Below are positions 29,611-38,118 of a DNA stretch of 63,100 nt, in pieces; within the stretch, counting starts at the first letter, position 1; every line of letters begins with the position of its first letter. Under the pieces are notes generated by a model. It worked only from the letters and a program-made list of their open reading frames with translations, made no database searches and had not been told where the DNA came from. A program made the translations under genes and the position numbers. The DNA is taken from NCBI GenBank assembly GCA_902386205.1, contig CABMIH010000087.1, forward strand, positions 1 through 63,100, in the 5' to 3' direction. Source of the DNA: an uncultured archaeon. Lineage in GTDB: Archaea > Halobacteriota > Methanosarcinia > Methanosarcinales > Methanoperedenaceae.

Positions 29611-29708
29611 CAATGATGAGATGGCAATGATAAGTTTTTTATAGTCCATGTAGAAATAACATATGATAAGGATTTCCAGGAGTGGAATTATTCAATAGGT
29701 GATACCAA

Positions 29709-32363
29709 ATGTTCCTGAATCATACCTGCACTATGCGCATCTTACGAATCATCGCCGGAATAACGATAATTACAGCTTTATTTCTTGCTGAGGGTACGGA
29801 CGCTGCCGTATCCCTGTCCGGGAACAGGATTTGGGACCAGAGCAAGAACATGAGCAATGAATCTTACACATGGAATTCATACAGCTTTGCAGGATTCTAT
29901 TACGACCTGGACAATAACCTGAGTACAGAAGAACTTACGATCAACAACATCAAAAGAACAATCGCGCAAGGCGATATAAGTTATGCAACTTCCCCTATCG
30001 AGGTGAGCTTTGATTATTCGGATTTTGGGAAGTATCAGGTAATAGGCTTCATGGCAGACAAGTACTTCGCAGGCTATACTCTAAACAGCAATTTTGCAGA
30101 GAATAAAGAAAAAAGCACCATCGGAAACGGCCTGCTGCTCAGGGTGCTCCTTGACGACTCAGACAAACGCGTTGTTTCCGAAGGCGGATCTTTCACATTA
30201 AATGAGGGGTACGTGTTGAAAGTCAGTGCAATCGATATAGGTGGCGGCCCGAGGCAGATATGGATCACCCTGTTAAAGGATGGAGCCGAGGTCGACAATG
30301 GGGTGGTTGCGGCTGGCGATACCTATGTGTACTCAAAACAGGTAGGAGGTGTAAGCGACCTTCCCATTATTGCCGTGCGGTTTGATTCCATATTCCGGGG
30401 GGGAGATGTGAACGCTGCATTTATAAAAGGAGTATTCCAGATTTCGGATTCTTATACCACGATAAACAGCGGCGATAAGTACGGAGTGATGGAGATCACA
30501 GATGCCAGTAAAGACCAGATCACGATGGATAACAGGAACTCCATCGACCTTTCACCCGGCACCACAGTGGATCTGATGGGCAATTTGAAAATCATCGTCG
30601 CAGACAACAGCAGTGTCCTGCGGTTTGCATTATCTGCGGACAGGACAGGTACTTATGAAGCAAGAGGGACTATTTACCCAGTAACCAGCGAATGGACGCC
30701 CCTGAACTTTGGCCTCAATGTCGGAGGGGGGACAAGTGCAGGATTTTATTATGATTTGGATAAGGGTATCGGAACAGAAAATCTCAATGCCCGGGTCACC
30801 AGTTCTTCAATACCTGCCGGCGGATTGGTATATTCCACATCTCCCCAAGAAATCGACTTTGATTATCCGGCTTTTGGTTCGTATAAGGTCATAGGTTTCA
30901 TGGCAGAAAAGTATTTTGCAGGTTATTCTGCAAACAGCATTATTTCAGGAAAAAAAGAAATAAGCCCCATTGGGAGCGGCCAGTTGCAGAAGGTGCTTCT
31001 TGACGACTCAGATAAACGTGTAGTTTCCGAGGGCGGGACAATGACCTTACAAGAGGGATATGTGATCAATATCAAAGCTGTCGATGTCGGCGCAGGCCCG
31101 GGCCAGGTATGGATTTCCTTATTAAAGGATGGGGTCGAGGTTGATAATAATGTTGTTGCCGGGGGCGATACTTACGTATACTCAACAAAGGTTGGAAGCG
31201 TGAGCGATCTGCCCATCATAGCTCTTCACTTTGATTCCGTCTTCAGGGGAACGGAAATGAATGCAGCTTTCACAAAAGGGGTTTTCCAGATATCTTCTTT
31301 GGTCACATCCGTGAAGGGTGGGGATAGTTATGGATTGATGGAAGTCGGCAGCATCGGCTCAACCGGGATCGAAATGGATAATCCAAGTTCTATTGGATTT
31401 TCACGCGGAAGCACGATAGACCTGATGGGCAATATCAAATTCAAGGTGGCGGATTCCGCGGACCTCAGGTTCTACCCGTTCGTGCAGGTAAGCCCTGAGA
31501 TGACGGCAAATCAGCTTGTCATAGATGCACCCATTAAAGCCACAGCCGGAGATGTGATCATGATAAAGGTTACTGCCGGGGGCGATGCTGTTATGGGGGC
31601 AGCAATATCTCTTGGAGGGCAGACAGACAGCAATGGAATTCTTAACTACACGTTGCCGAAAACATTGAAAGGCATGTATAACATAACTGCCACCAAGCTG
31701 GGTTACGAGAAGGCGACTAAAAGTATAGAAGTAGAGGGATACATTGGAAATAAACTGAGCATAAATGCACCGCCAAAGGCCAATCAATTTGAGACCATGA
31801 CCATACAGGTCACCTACAACAACACAGGTGTTAGCGATGCAAATGTAAGCTACGATAATACTACCATAGGTACAACTGGAAGCGATGGGTTCCTGAACTA
31901 TACGCCGGAAACAAGCGGCACACATACTATAATGGCCTCAAAGAACGGGTACACCGCTGCTGCAATGGATATTGATGTCATAATGCCGTTCACGGAATTC
32001 AAAGCTCTCGATATTAATATTACACCCGATGTGGTTTATACAGGCCAGAACATTATTGTCCGGTCAAATATCACCAATACAGGTACGAAAGCTGGCACTC
32101 TCCCCGTGGTGCTCATAATAAACAGCAGCGAGGTGGCCAACCAGTCTATCACTCTCGCCCCACATGAGGTAAAAGAGGTTGATTTCACGTATAAAGTTAC
32201 GCTGCCGGCTGGCAACTATACTGTTGAGATCCTTGGCCAAAAAGGAATAATCGAAGTCAGGCAGGTTAAAGGAGCCCCATTTGATGGAACGGTATCAGTC
32301 ATAGGTGCAATCCTTATCATCTATCTCATAATTGCAAAAGGCAGGAAAAGACCTTTGAAGTGA
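29709..32363 (+). CDS. S-layer protein with duplicated DUF1608-type domains and C-terminal membrane anchor
   Basis: 884 residues. Signal peptide MRILRIIAGITIITALFLAEG after a short leader (the ATG at 29709 or the one ten codons on). Two homologous S-layer modules (about residues 32-300 and 310-600) share GFYYDLD, VIGFMA-KYFAGY, VLLDDSDKRVVSEGG, LKDG-EVDN-VVA-GDTYVYS and IDLMGN. This is the tandem DUF1608 design of Methanosarcina S-layer tile proteins. Next come PEGA/carboxypeptidase-like Ig modules (about 610-755), a CARDB-like domain (about 760-850) and a terminal transmembrane helix with RKRPLK. It probably forms or decorates the cell envelope lattice. Related sequence is embedded in the giant cytochrome near 9640-10500, which fits assembly into the same lattice. 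Rich in N-glycosylation sequons. Confidence 0.88.
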   Translation: MFLNHTCTMRILRIIAGITIITALFLAEGTDAAVSLSGNRIWDQSKNMSNESYTWNSYSFAGFYYDLDNNLSTEELTINNIKRTIAQGDISYATSPIEVSFDYSDFGKYQVIGFMADKYFAGYTLNSNFAENKEKSTIGNGLLLRVLLDDSDKRVVSEGGSFTLNEGYVLKVSAIDIGGGPRQIWITLLKDGAEVDNGVVAAGDTYVYSKQVGGVSDLPIIAVRFDSIFRGGDVNAAFIKGVFQISDSYTTINSGDKYGVMEITDASKDQITMDNRNSIDLSPGTTVDLMGNLKIIVADNSSVLRFALSADRTGTYEARGTIYPVTSEWTPLNFGLNVGGGTSAGFYYDLDKGIGTENLNARVTSSSIPAGGLVYSTSPQEIDFDYPAFGSYKVIGFMAEKYFAGYSANSIISGKKEISPIGSGQLQKVLLDDSDKRVVSEGGTMTLQEGYVINIKAVDVGAGPGQVWISLLKDGVEVDNNVVAGGDTYVYSTKVGSVSDLPIIALHFDSVFRGTEMNAAFTKGVFQISSLVTSVKGGDSYGLMEVGSIGSTGIEMDNPSSIGFSRGSTIDLMGNIKFKVADSADLRFYPFVQVSPEMTANQLVIDAPIKATAGDVIMIKVTAGGDAVMGAAISLGGQTDSNGILNYTLPKTLKGMYNITATKLGYEKATKSIEVEGYIGNKLSINAPPKANQFETMTIQVTYNNTGVSDANVSYDNTTIGTTGSDGFLNYTPETSGTHTIMASKNGYTAAAMDIDVIMPFTEFKALDINITPDVVYTGQNIIVRSNITNTGTKAGTLPVVLIINSSEVANQSITLAPHEVKEVDFTYKVTLPAGNYTVEILGQKGIIEVRQVKGAPFDGTVSVIGAILIIYLIIAKGRKRPLK

Positions 32364-32465
32364 AAGATACCTTGATGGTATTTTCAGATAATAAATGATA
32401 TCAGGCGTTTTCAAAAGTTGATAATCATAGAAATTATTATATGTGAATCAATAATTATTATTAAC

Positions 32466-32729
32466 ATGATCCATAACTTAATCGATAACCTGATAAGTGC
32501 AACTCGTTTTTTTTTAGGTTTGATATTGACGACCATTGCATTGCAGGCATTTTTGAAAACAAAAACATCGAATATGCTTTATTTAACCACGGGTTTCGCT
32601 CTAATAACAATAGGAAATCTTTTCTCAACCATTTATTATGTTGATGATGTGCGAATGGACAAATTACTTGCAAATATTTTTGATATAATCGGATTAATTG
32701 CATTGATAATAGCAATTAAGAAAAGCTAA
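32466..32729 (+). CDS. Small membrane protein, DUF7521-like
   Basis: 87 residues from the ATG at 32466 (MIHNLIDNLISATRFFLG); an upstream ATG at 32418 would add an Ile-rich leader and is less likely. Three hydrophobic helices with a polar SNMLYLTTGF turn. Short three-helix proteins of this kind are found next to ArsR-like winged-helix regulators in many archaea, as here: the next gene starts six bases after the stop. Function unknown; a membrane signal partner of the regulator is the usual guess. Confidence 0.6.
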   Translation: MIHNLIDNLISATRFFLGLILTTIALQAFLKTKTSNMLYLTTGFALITIGNLFSTIYYVDDVRMDKLLANIFDIIGLIALIIAIKKS

Positions 32730-32734
32730 ATAAA

Positions 32735-33109
32735 ATGAACCCAAATCCCGGTGATGAAGAGATTATCTTTGATCAGCTGGCGAACAGGTATTCACGTACG
32801 ATATTGTCTCTTACATCAATAAAGGAATGTTCGGCAACCCAATTGAGCGAGGAGCTTGGCATCCCTCCTGCAACCGTATATAGAAAACTTAAGCTCCTGG
32901 AGAGTACAGGTCTTATACAACACGTTAAAACTATTATCAATCTTTCAGGTAATGAGGAGAAATATTATCGATGTGCAATCCGTGAAGCTTCGGTACGTAT
33001 TCATAATGGGGTACTCTCCGTGGACTTTAAAAAGGAAGAACCTGCTGATAAAATCATCAGGTTATGGAAAAGGCTTGCACATCCAGGCGATGAAATGAAT
33101 AATAAATAA
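32735..33109 (+). CDS. Winged-helix (ArsR-like) transcriptional regulator
   Basis: 124 residues with a clear winged helix-turn-helix: ILSLTSIKECSATQLSEELG, then the recognition helix PPATVYRKLKLLESTGLI, then a wing with KYYRCAIRE. No metal-binding Cys pair typical of ArsR itself is seen. It starts six bases after the small membrane protein and probably forms an operon with it. The target is unknown; its own promoter or the S-layer gene upstream are candidates by position only. Confidence 0.8.
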   Translation: MNPNPGDEEIIFDQLANRYSRTILSLTSIKECSATQLSEELGIPPATVYRKLKLLESTGLIQHVKTIINLSGNEEKYYRCAIREASVRIHNGVLSVDFKKEEPADKIIRLWKRLAHPGDEMNNK

Positions 33110-33159
33110 AGTTTCCTGTCCCAAAAATATAGTTTTGTTATCAAATTTTGATAATGGGC

Positions 33160-33171
33160 TATATAATTTAT
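33160..33171 (+). promoter_or_regulatory. TATA box upstream of hairpin RNA candidate
   Basis: CTATATAATTTA is a strong archaeal TATA-like element. Transcription would be expected to begin about 25 bases downstream, near 33190, which is where the inverted-repeat element starts. Confidence 0.5.
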
Positions 33172-33191
33172 CCTTCTATAGAATAAAGTAA

Positions 33192-33280
33192 AGGATGGAG
33201 GAAGGCAGCATGACGAGCTTTTTTTCCCCAAAAAACCACCAACCCGTCACTCCTACCATCTTGCTGCCCTCCTATCCTCC
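33192..33280 (+). ncRNA. Candidate small RNA with long imperfect stem-loop
   Basis: The left arm AGGATGGAGGAAGGCAGCAT (33192-33211) and right arm TTGCTGCCCTCCTATCCT (33261-33278) pair with few mismatches and one bulge, leaving a loop of about 47 bases that contains T- and A-rich runs. A TATA box lies about 25 bases before the left arm, so the stem would be at the RNA 5' end. No protein frame is evident. It could be an independent RNA or the leader of purA, whose ATG is about 100 bases downstream. GGAGG in the left arm would be masked by the stem. Confidence 0.4.
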
Positions 33281-33382
33281 AGTATAAATTTAACTTCGCA
33301 ACTTATCGTAAAGTGATACTCTTTATAGAATCATTCAGGTAAACTTATCATATTTCACGCCAGAATACGCCTTTGATGTAAC

Positions 33383-34648
33383 ATGTTCACAATAATAACA
33401 GGCGCTCAGTTCGGAGATGAAGGAAAAGGCAAGATAGTGGATATGATGGCTTCACAATACGACATCGTCGCACGCTTCCAGGGCGGGGACAATGCAGGAC
33501 ATACAGTAGTTGCGGAAGGAAAGACCTACAAGCTGCATCTTGTCCCGTCAGGAGTGCTTTTTGATGCCCGCCTCCTCATAGGTCCTGGCACTGTCATGAA
33601 CCCCGGGATACTGATGGGAGAACTTGCCATGCTTTCTGAAAACGGGGTTGATGTGCCGCCCGCAAAGCTCGGTATAGATGCAAAGACAAGTATAATCATG
33701 CCGTATCACGTTGCGCTTGACCGGTTACGGGAATCAAAACGTGCCGTGAAAATCGGGACTACAAGCAGGGGGATTGGTTATGCATACGTAGATAAAGTGG
33801 GAAGGGACGAGATACAGATGGCCGATATTGCAGATAAAAACCGGTTCCTGAAACGGCTTGATGAGATAGCCCCGCAAAAAGAAGCTGCGATAAAAGAACT
33901 GGGCGGAGACCCGGAGATCGTAAGGTCGGAGATTGATGATTATATAAGCGCAGGCAGGAAATTAAAAACTTATATCACCGATGTTTCAAGAGAGATAAAT
34001 CTTGCTTTAAAGCAGGGAAAAAAGGTGCTTGCCGAAGGGGCGCAGGGAACGCATCTTGATATAATCCACGGCACGCAAAAATTCGTAACATCTTCAAGCA
34101 CGGTCGCCGGTTCAGCCTGCGCCTCACTCGGCGTCGGGCCAACAAAAGTGAACAATGTTATTGGGGTCATAAAAGCCTATATTACCAGGGTTGGTGAAGG
34201 ACCGCTTCCCACGGAGCAGAAAAACGAGATCGGCGAGCACCTGAGGGAAAAAGGGGGAGAGTTCGGCACGACCACTGGAAGGCCGAGAAGATGCGGCTGG
34301 TTCGATGTACCTCTTGCTTCAAAATCCATCAACCTTAATGGCTACACCAGCATGGCTCTCACCAAGCTCGATGTCCTGACAGGGCTTGATACCCTGAAGC
34401 TGTGCCTGGGCTATGAGCTTGAAGGAAAACGTCTTGATTACCCGCCTGAACTTTCAGATGAAATCGCAAGATGTAAACCTGTTTATATCGAATTACCGGG
34501 GTGGCATGAGGACATTTCCGGCACCGGAAGTTTTTCCGCCCTCCCTGAAAATGCAAGGTTATACGTTGAAATGCTTGAGAAATTAATAGGGGTTGGCATA
34601 GGGTACATTTCCATCGGGCCGGGAAGAAAACAAACGTTTGTGAAATGA
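33383..34648 (+). CDS. purA: Adenylosuccinate synthetase
   Basis: Joins IMP and aspartate using GTP to give adenylosuccinate, the first committed AMP step. 421 residues, normal length. The family P-loop GDEGKGKIVD is at residues 11-20, the catalytic-loop NAGHTV follows at about 37-42, then GTTSRGIGYAY, EGAQGTHLDI and the GTTTGRPRRCGWFD signature. There is no clear ribosome site before the ATG, so the message may be leaderless or start close to the ATG. It has a hairpin element upstream and converges with the 34694 gene. Confidence 0.97.
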   Translation: MFTIITGAQFGDEGKGKIVDMMASQYDIVARFQGGDNAGHTVVAEGKTYKLHLVPSGVLFDARLLIGPGTVMNPGILMGELAMLSENGVDVPPAKLGIDAKTSIIMPYHVALDRLRESKRAVKIGTTSRGIGYAYVDKVGRDEIQMADIADKNRFLKRLDEIAPQKEAAIKELGGDPEIVRSEIDDYISAGRKLKTYITDVSREINLALKQGKKVLAEGAQGTHLDIIHGTQKFVTSSSTVAGSACASLGVGPTKVNNVIGVIKAYITRVGEGPLPTEQKNEIGEHLREKGGEFGTTTGRPRRCGWFDVPLASKSINLNGYTSMALTKLDVLTGLDTLKLCLGYELEGKRLDYPPELSDEIARCKPVYIELPGWHEDISGTGSFSALPENARLYVEMLEKLIGVGIGYISIGPGRKQTFVK

Positions 34649-34693
34649 GAATTATAGAACCTAACGTATAGAGTAACTGGCGGCAATTTTATA

Positions 34694-35167
34694 TTAAAGG
34701 ATACGGACACGTTTTTGTTTAAATTCCACATTGCCCTGGCAGGTGTCCCAGTCAGCGACTACATTGACCAGGTCGGCCTGCATACCCGACATATGGGATA
34801 GCGCTCCTTCGATCAAACCGTGCGTACTCCTGCAAAGCGGGTTTTTTATAGGTAATCCTCTATTCTTGCACAGGCTTTTTATCAGGCAGTTTTTTATTTT
34901 GATGTCTGTAGTATATCCATTCTCATTGACACACCCGTTATGTGCCTCTATTTCATAGTAGGGCCTGATATATTCAAGGAAATCCTTAATAGCGGTTTGT
35001 GGATCTTTGTTTGCCCCGAGTTTTTCTCCTATGTGCTCTCCCCGCCTTTTGCCGTTGGTTAACATGATCTCTTCAGTAACTTCAACCCCGTTAACTTCTT
35101 CAAGGATATCGAGCAGACCTGCTATCAGTGTCATATATCCTATTTCAGATGTACGTTTTGATGTCAT
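34694..35167 (-). CDS. Small cysteine-bearing sensor-like protein, V4R/MetOD1-type
   Basis: 157 residues from the ATG at 35167 (MTSKRTSEIGYM); a TTG five codons earlier is possible. Predicted alpha/beta with the phrases RRGEHIGEKLG, FLEYIRPYYEIEAHNG, IKIKNCLIKSLCKNRG, NPLCRSTHGLIEGALSHM and WDTCQG. Small proteins with this pattern resemble V4R or methanogen output domains, which bind small molecules or metals through conserved Cys/His. No DNA-binding domain is present. Function unknown. It is convergent with purA and stands alone. Confidence 0.5.
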   Translation of the reverse strand: MTSKRTSEIGYMTLIAGLLDILEEVNGVEVTEEIMLTNGKRRGEHIGEKLGANKDPQTAIKDFLEYIRPYYEIEAHNGCVNENGYTTDIKIKNCLIKSLCKNRGLPIKNPLCRSTHGLIEGALSHMSGMQADLVNVVADWDTCQGNVEFKQKRVRIL

Positions 35168-35337
35168 GGTAACATAGTACAATGTTATTATTTCATAAAT
35201 ATCTTTCTATTAGAATTATTATTATGCTCATGCAAGGTCATGAACCTGTTGTTTTTGAGCCTATGGCCAGAAAATCGGGAGCAGGGTTTTTACTGAAATC
35301 AATATAAAGAAAAAAATCTATAATTAATTAGACCAGT

Positions 35338-35964
35338 ATGATGATAAATAAAGAAACCCATTTTGAGCGTTCATGGAAAGTAAATAAAATCGCGAAAGAT
35401 TTTATCTTATGGGATGTTTGGGAAATCCCGATCGTTGCGACTAACTCCAAAACAGAGAATTTCCAGTCTTTTTATGGAATAGCATTAGAAACATTTAATA
35501 AAATACAGGCAAAAACAACATTAGTCAGTATTCTTTTTACCCTGCGATTTTGGATAGACAAAATTTTTCCTCTCGACAGGAACATTAATACTTTACCGAT
35601 TCCCGGCTGCCAGGAAACGACAGTTAAGAGCCGGTTAAACAGTGAAGATCTTGAAAAAAGTAAAGCAGGAAAAGTTTTAAAAGACAACAATACTGATCTG
35701 GAATTTCGCCCTGTTTATCTATTTGATAATGAGAGTTTGCATGAACTTTCTAACGATACGGTACATGGTCTATTACATGTTGGCTGGATTAAGAAAAATA
35801 ATAATCATTACACGGCAACACTGGCTATTTATGTAATTCCAAGAGGCATTTATGGGAAAGTATATCTAAAATTGATCGAACCATTCCGCCGCCATATTGT
35901 TTATCCGGGATTGATGAAGGCAATTAAGGAACAATGGCAGGAATACCTTTTATCGAAAGATTAA
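35338..35964 (+). CDS. DUF2867-family protein
   Basis: 208 residues, cytoplasmic, no membrane segment. It has the overall pattern of DUF2867 proteins: an N-terminal strand-rich part, then FRPVYLFDNESLHELSNDTVHGLLHVGW and a C-terminal IEPFRRHIVYPGLMKAI. This fold occurs as the ligand-binding part of some NAD(P)-binding epimerase-like proteins. The specific function is unknown. The gene is AT-rich compared with neighbours such as purA, and shares that base composition with the next gene, so the pair may have arrived together. Confidence 0.65.
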   Translation: MMINKETHFERSWKVNKIAKDFILWDVWEIPIVATNSKTENFQSFYGIALETFNKIQAKTTLVSILFTLRFWIDKIFPLDRNINTLPIPGCQETTVKSRLNSEDLEKSKAGKVLKDNNTDLEFRPVYLFDNESLHELSNDTVHGLLHVGWIKKNNNHYTATLAIYVIPRGIYGKVYLKLIEPFRRHIVYPGLMKAIKEQWQEYLLSKD

Positions 35965-36065
35965 ATCGCAAAATCAATGGACTGTATGGTACACTTGAAG
36001 AGAAGGTCGCATTCTTTCAGCATTCAAAAAATATTTGTAGCTTTTAACGTTTTAAGGAGGCAATT

Positions 36066-36788
36066 ATGACAAAAATTAAAGAATTAATCTCTAACGAAAG
36101 GCTGCAATATCTGGTATATATTGGCTTATCCATTGTAGTTGTAGGACTGACAGGAATAGCTTATTTTTCTAACAATCTTATTTTTCAGCGATTTATTGGC
36201 GGAATAAATCCTCTAATAGCCTCTTTATTTATTATCATTTTGGGTTTTATTATTTTATCTTTTCTCCTTTCCAAAGGTTGGTTCGCAATTTATAAAAAGG
36301 GGAATCTAAAAGGGCTGTTTTACTCTTCCGGACTTGCAGCACTATTTGGGTTAATCATTATCCTGGTTGATTTTAACACGCGTTTATATCCTGCTGATAT
36401 GAATATTTTGTTTCCTGAATCTCTGTTGTTTTACCCGGCTATCGATCTTTTTGCTGAAATCCTTTTTCAAGTATTGCCCCTTACGCTAATCTTGATCATT
36501 TTGACTTCACTTTCAAAGAAAATAAACCATAATATGATAATATGGATTAGTATTTTCGCTGCCTCGTTGTTGGAGCCGATTTATCAGACTATACCTCTTT
36601 TATCAGGACAATATCCCTTATGGTTTGCAGGTTTTACATTCATACATGTGTTTTTAATTATTTTATCCCAATTAACAATTTTTAAGCGCTATGATTTTAT
36701 CACAATGTATTGGTTCAGGCTCGTGTATTACATAATTTGGCATATTGTATGGGGTCATATCCGTTTAGGATTGCTTTTCCATTCTTAA
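36066..36788 (+). CDS. Polytopic membrane protein of unknown function
   Basis: 240 residues with about seven hydrophobic segments. A near-perfect ribosome site AAGGAGG precedes the ATG by six bases. The layout, with an acidic residue in FAEILFQVLPL and a late FRLVYYIIWHIVWGHIR, recalls CPBP/CAAX-protease-like membrane proteins, but the EExxxR catalytic motif is not there, so protease activity is not claimed. AT-rich like the DUF2867 gene upstream (about 100 bases away); the two could be cotranscribed. Confidence 0.6.
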   Translation: MTKIKELISNERLQYLVYIGLSIVVVGLTGIAYFSNNLIFQRFIGGINPLIASLFIIILGFIILSFLLSKGWFAIYKKGNLKGLFYSSGLAALFGLIIILVDFNTRLYPADMNILFPESLLFYPAIDLFAEILFQVLPLTLILIILTSLSKKINHNMIIWISIFAASLLEPIYQTIPLLSGQYPLWFAGFTFIHVFLIILSQLTIFKRYDFITMYWFRLVYYIIWHIVWGHIRLGLLFHS

Positions 36789-37185
36789 AAGTTTCACTTG
36801 ATCATCCTTGCAATGGAAAACTGTCGCCCGATTATTGTCTGAAGGATCGAAAAACATTTTTTGAACTCACTTCGGCGCTTTGCGCCATGCACTCTCCTCC
36901 TTTCAAACAATGGGATTCTCGCGGCAACCGGGTTTTTATCTCCCTAAAGACAAATACAGACAATCTATATAGTGGATGCGTGCTGGGTGCGAATCTGCTT
37001 CAATACGGTGCCGGCACGCTCGTATATTTGAAAAATCATCATCCGACAAAGCTTTGCACCCAAAGTACCATTTTTGACTGACTTTAGGTGCAACTTACAG
37101 ACTTTAGGTGCAAAGCTATCCGACAAAAAAGTTTTAAATAGTAAGTGTTATATAAAGTCAGTTCAGGAAAAATCAGGGTTCGACA
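36789..37185. repeat. Gene-free stretch with inverted and direct repeats
   Basis: No convincing gene. A 17-base inverted repeat with one mismatch: AGCTTTGCACCCAAAGT (37050-37066) and ACTTTAGGTGCAAAGCT (37101-37117). A third copy of the right-arm core, ACTTTAGGTGCAA, is at 37081-37093. ATCCGACAAA occurs just outside both arms (37041-37050 and 37118-37127). A short perfect hairpin GGCGC-TTT-GCGCC lies at 36874-36886. This could be the operator of the ABC transporter operon starting at 37186, or the end of a decayed mobile element. A TATA-like TTTTAAATA (37131-37139) precedes the ABC gene. Confidence 0.55.
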
Positions 37186-38118
37186 ATGGAGCCTAATATA
37201 GAAGTACGTTCGGTGTCAAAAAGTTACGGGGATTTCGTCGCCATAGACAATGCAACCCTGAGCATCGAAAAAGGGACTATATTCGGTCTCCTGGGGCCGA
37301 ACGGCGCGGGTAAATCAACTCTTATAAAAGTGCTGTCATGCCAGTCAAGGCCATCGTCAGGACATGCCTTCATTTGCGGCCTTGACGTTGTGTCGGATAA
37401 AAAAGAAGTGCTTTCGATAATAGGCATTGTCCCTCAGGAGAACAGTTTCTATGACGATCTTACAGTGAACGAGAACCTTGAGTATTTCGGCTCGTTATAC
37501 GGCGTCCCTATGATCGAGATCAAGAAAAGAAGCCATAAGATACTGGATATGCTGCAACTGTCCCAGAAGAGCAACAGCATGGGAGGAACCCTTTCGGGCG
37601 GCATGAAGACCAGGTTAAATATCGCCTGCGCCCTGATACATAAACCTGAAGTCCTTATTCTCGATGAGCCAAGCGTGGGGCTTGATCCCGTTTCCAGGAA
37701 AGCCCTGTGGGATACAATAAGGGCAGTGAACAAAGAAGGGACCACTATCCTCATCACAACCCATTATATGGAAGAAGCCGACCTTTTGTGCGACAGGATA
37801 CTGATAATGAACCGTGGAAAAATCGTCATCGAGGGAACATCCGAGGAACTGAAAAACAAGGTCGGGGAAAGGATCATACGGATAACAAGTATGTCCGGGG
37901 ACTACCAGGTGGTAAAAAGCAGTATTGAATCGCTCGGGGCGGTAATATCCTGTGATATTGATGAGAAAGGGATAAAAATAACTCTCAGGGAAGAGTTGCC
38001 CTTTGCGCAAATTCTTGAGATTTTCGCATCATCGGGTGAGAAAATAAAGAACATTGAATCGACAAGGCCAAGCCTTGAAGATGTGTTCATTCATGCAGCC
38101 GGGGAGGCGTGGCATTGA
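37186..38118 (+). CDS. ABC transporter ATP-binding protein
   Basis: 310 residues with all nucleotide-binding motifs: Walker A GPNGAGKST (about 36-44), Q-loop GIVPQEN, signature LSGGMK, Walker B VLILDEP, H-loop TTHYMEEAD. The C-terminal extension (about 220-305) is the regulatory domain common in drug/lipid exporters of the DrrA/CcmA-like ABC-2 type. The stop overlaps the GTG start of the permease, so the two are coupled. Substrate unknown. Confidence 0.94.
   Translation: MEPNIEVRSVSKSYGDFVAIDNATLSIEKGTIFGLLGPNGAGKSTLIKVLSCQSRPSSGHAFICGLDVVSDKKEVLSIIGIVPQENSFYDDLTVNENLEYFGSLYGVPMIEIKKRSHKILDMLQLSQKSNSMGGTLSGGMKTRLNIACALIHKPEVLILDEPSVGLDPVSRKALWDTIRAVNKEGTTILITTHYMEEADLLCDRILIMNRGKIVIEGTSEELKNKVGERIIRITSMSGDYQVVKSSIESLGAVISCDIDEKGIKITLREELPFAQILEIFASSGEKIKNIESTRPSLEDVFIHAAGEAWH

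Noticed and set aside
29608-29620. TAG of the voltage-sensor/CorA gene as another read-through site
   Set aside because: Read-through would add only one residue before TGA TGA; the protein ends normally for CorA.
36710-37081. Frame of 123 codons after the membrane protein
   Set aside because: Overlaps the gene by 78 bases in another frame, has no family signature and covers the repeat region; no ribosome site.
37041-37127. Repeats as a CRISPR fragment
   Set aside because: Units are inverted and unevenly spaced; no regular spacers and no cas genes.
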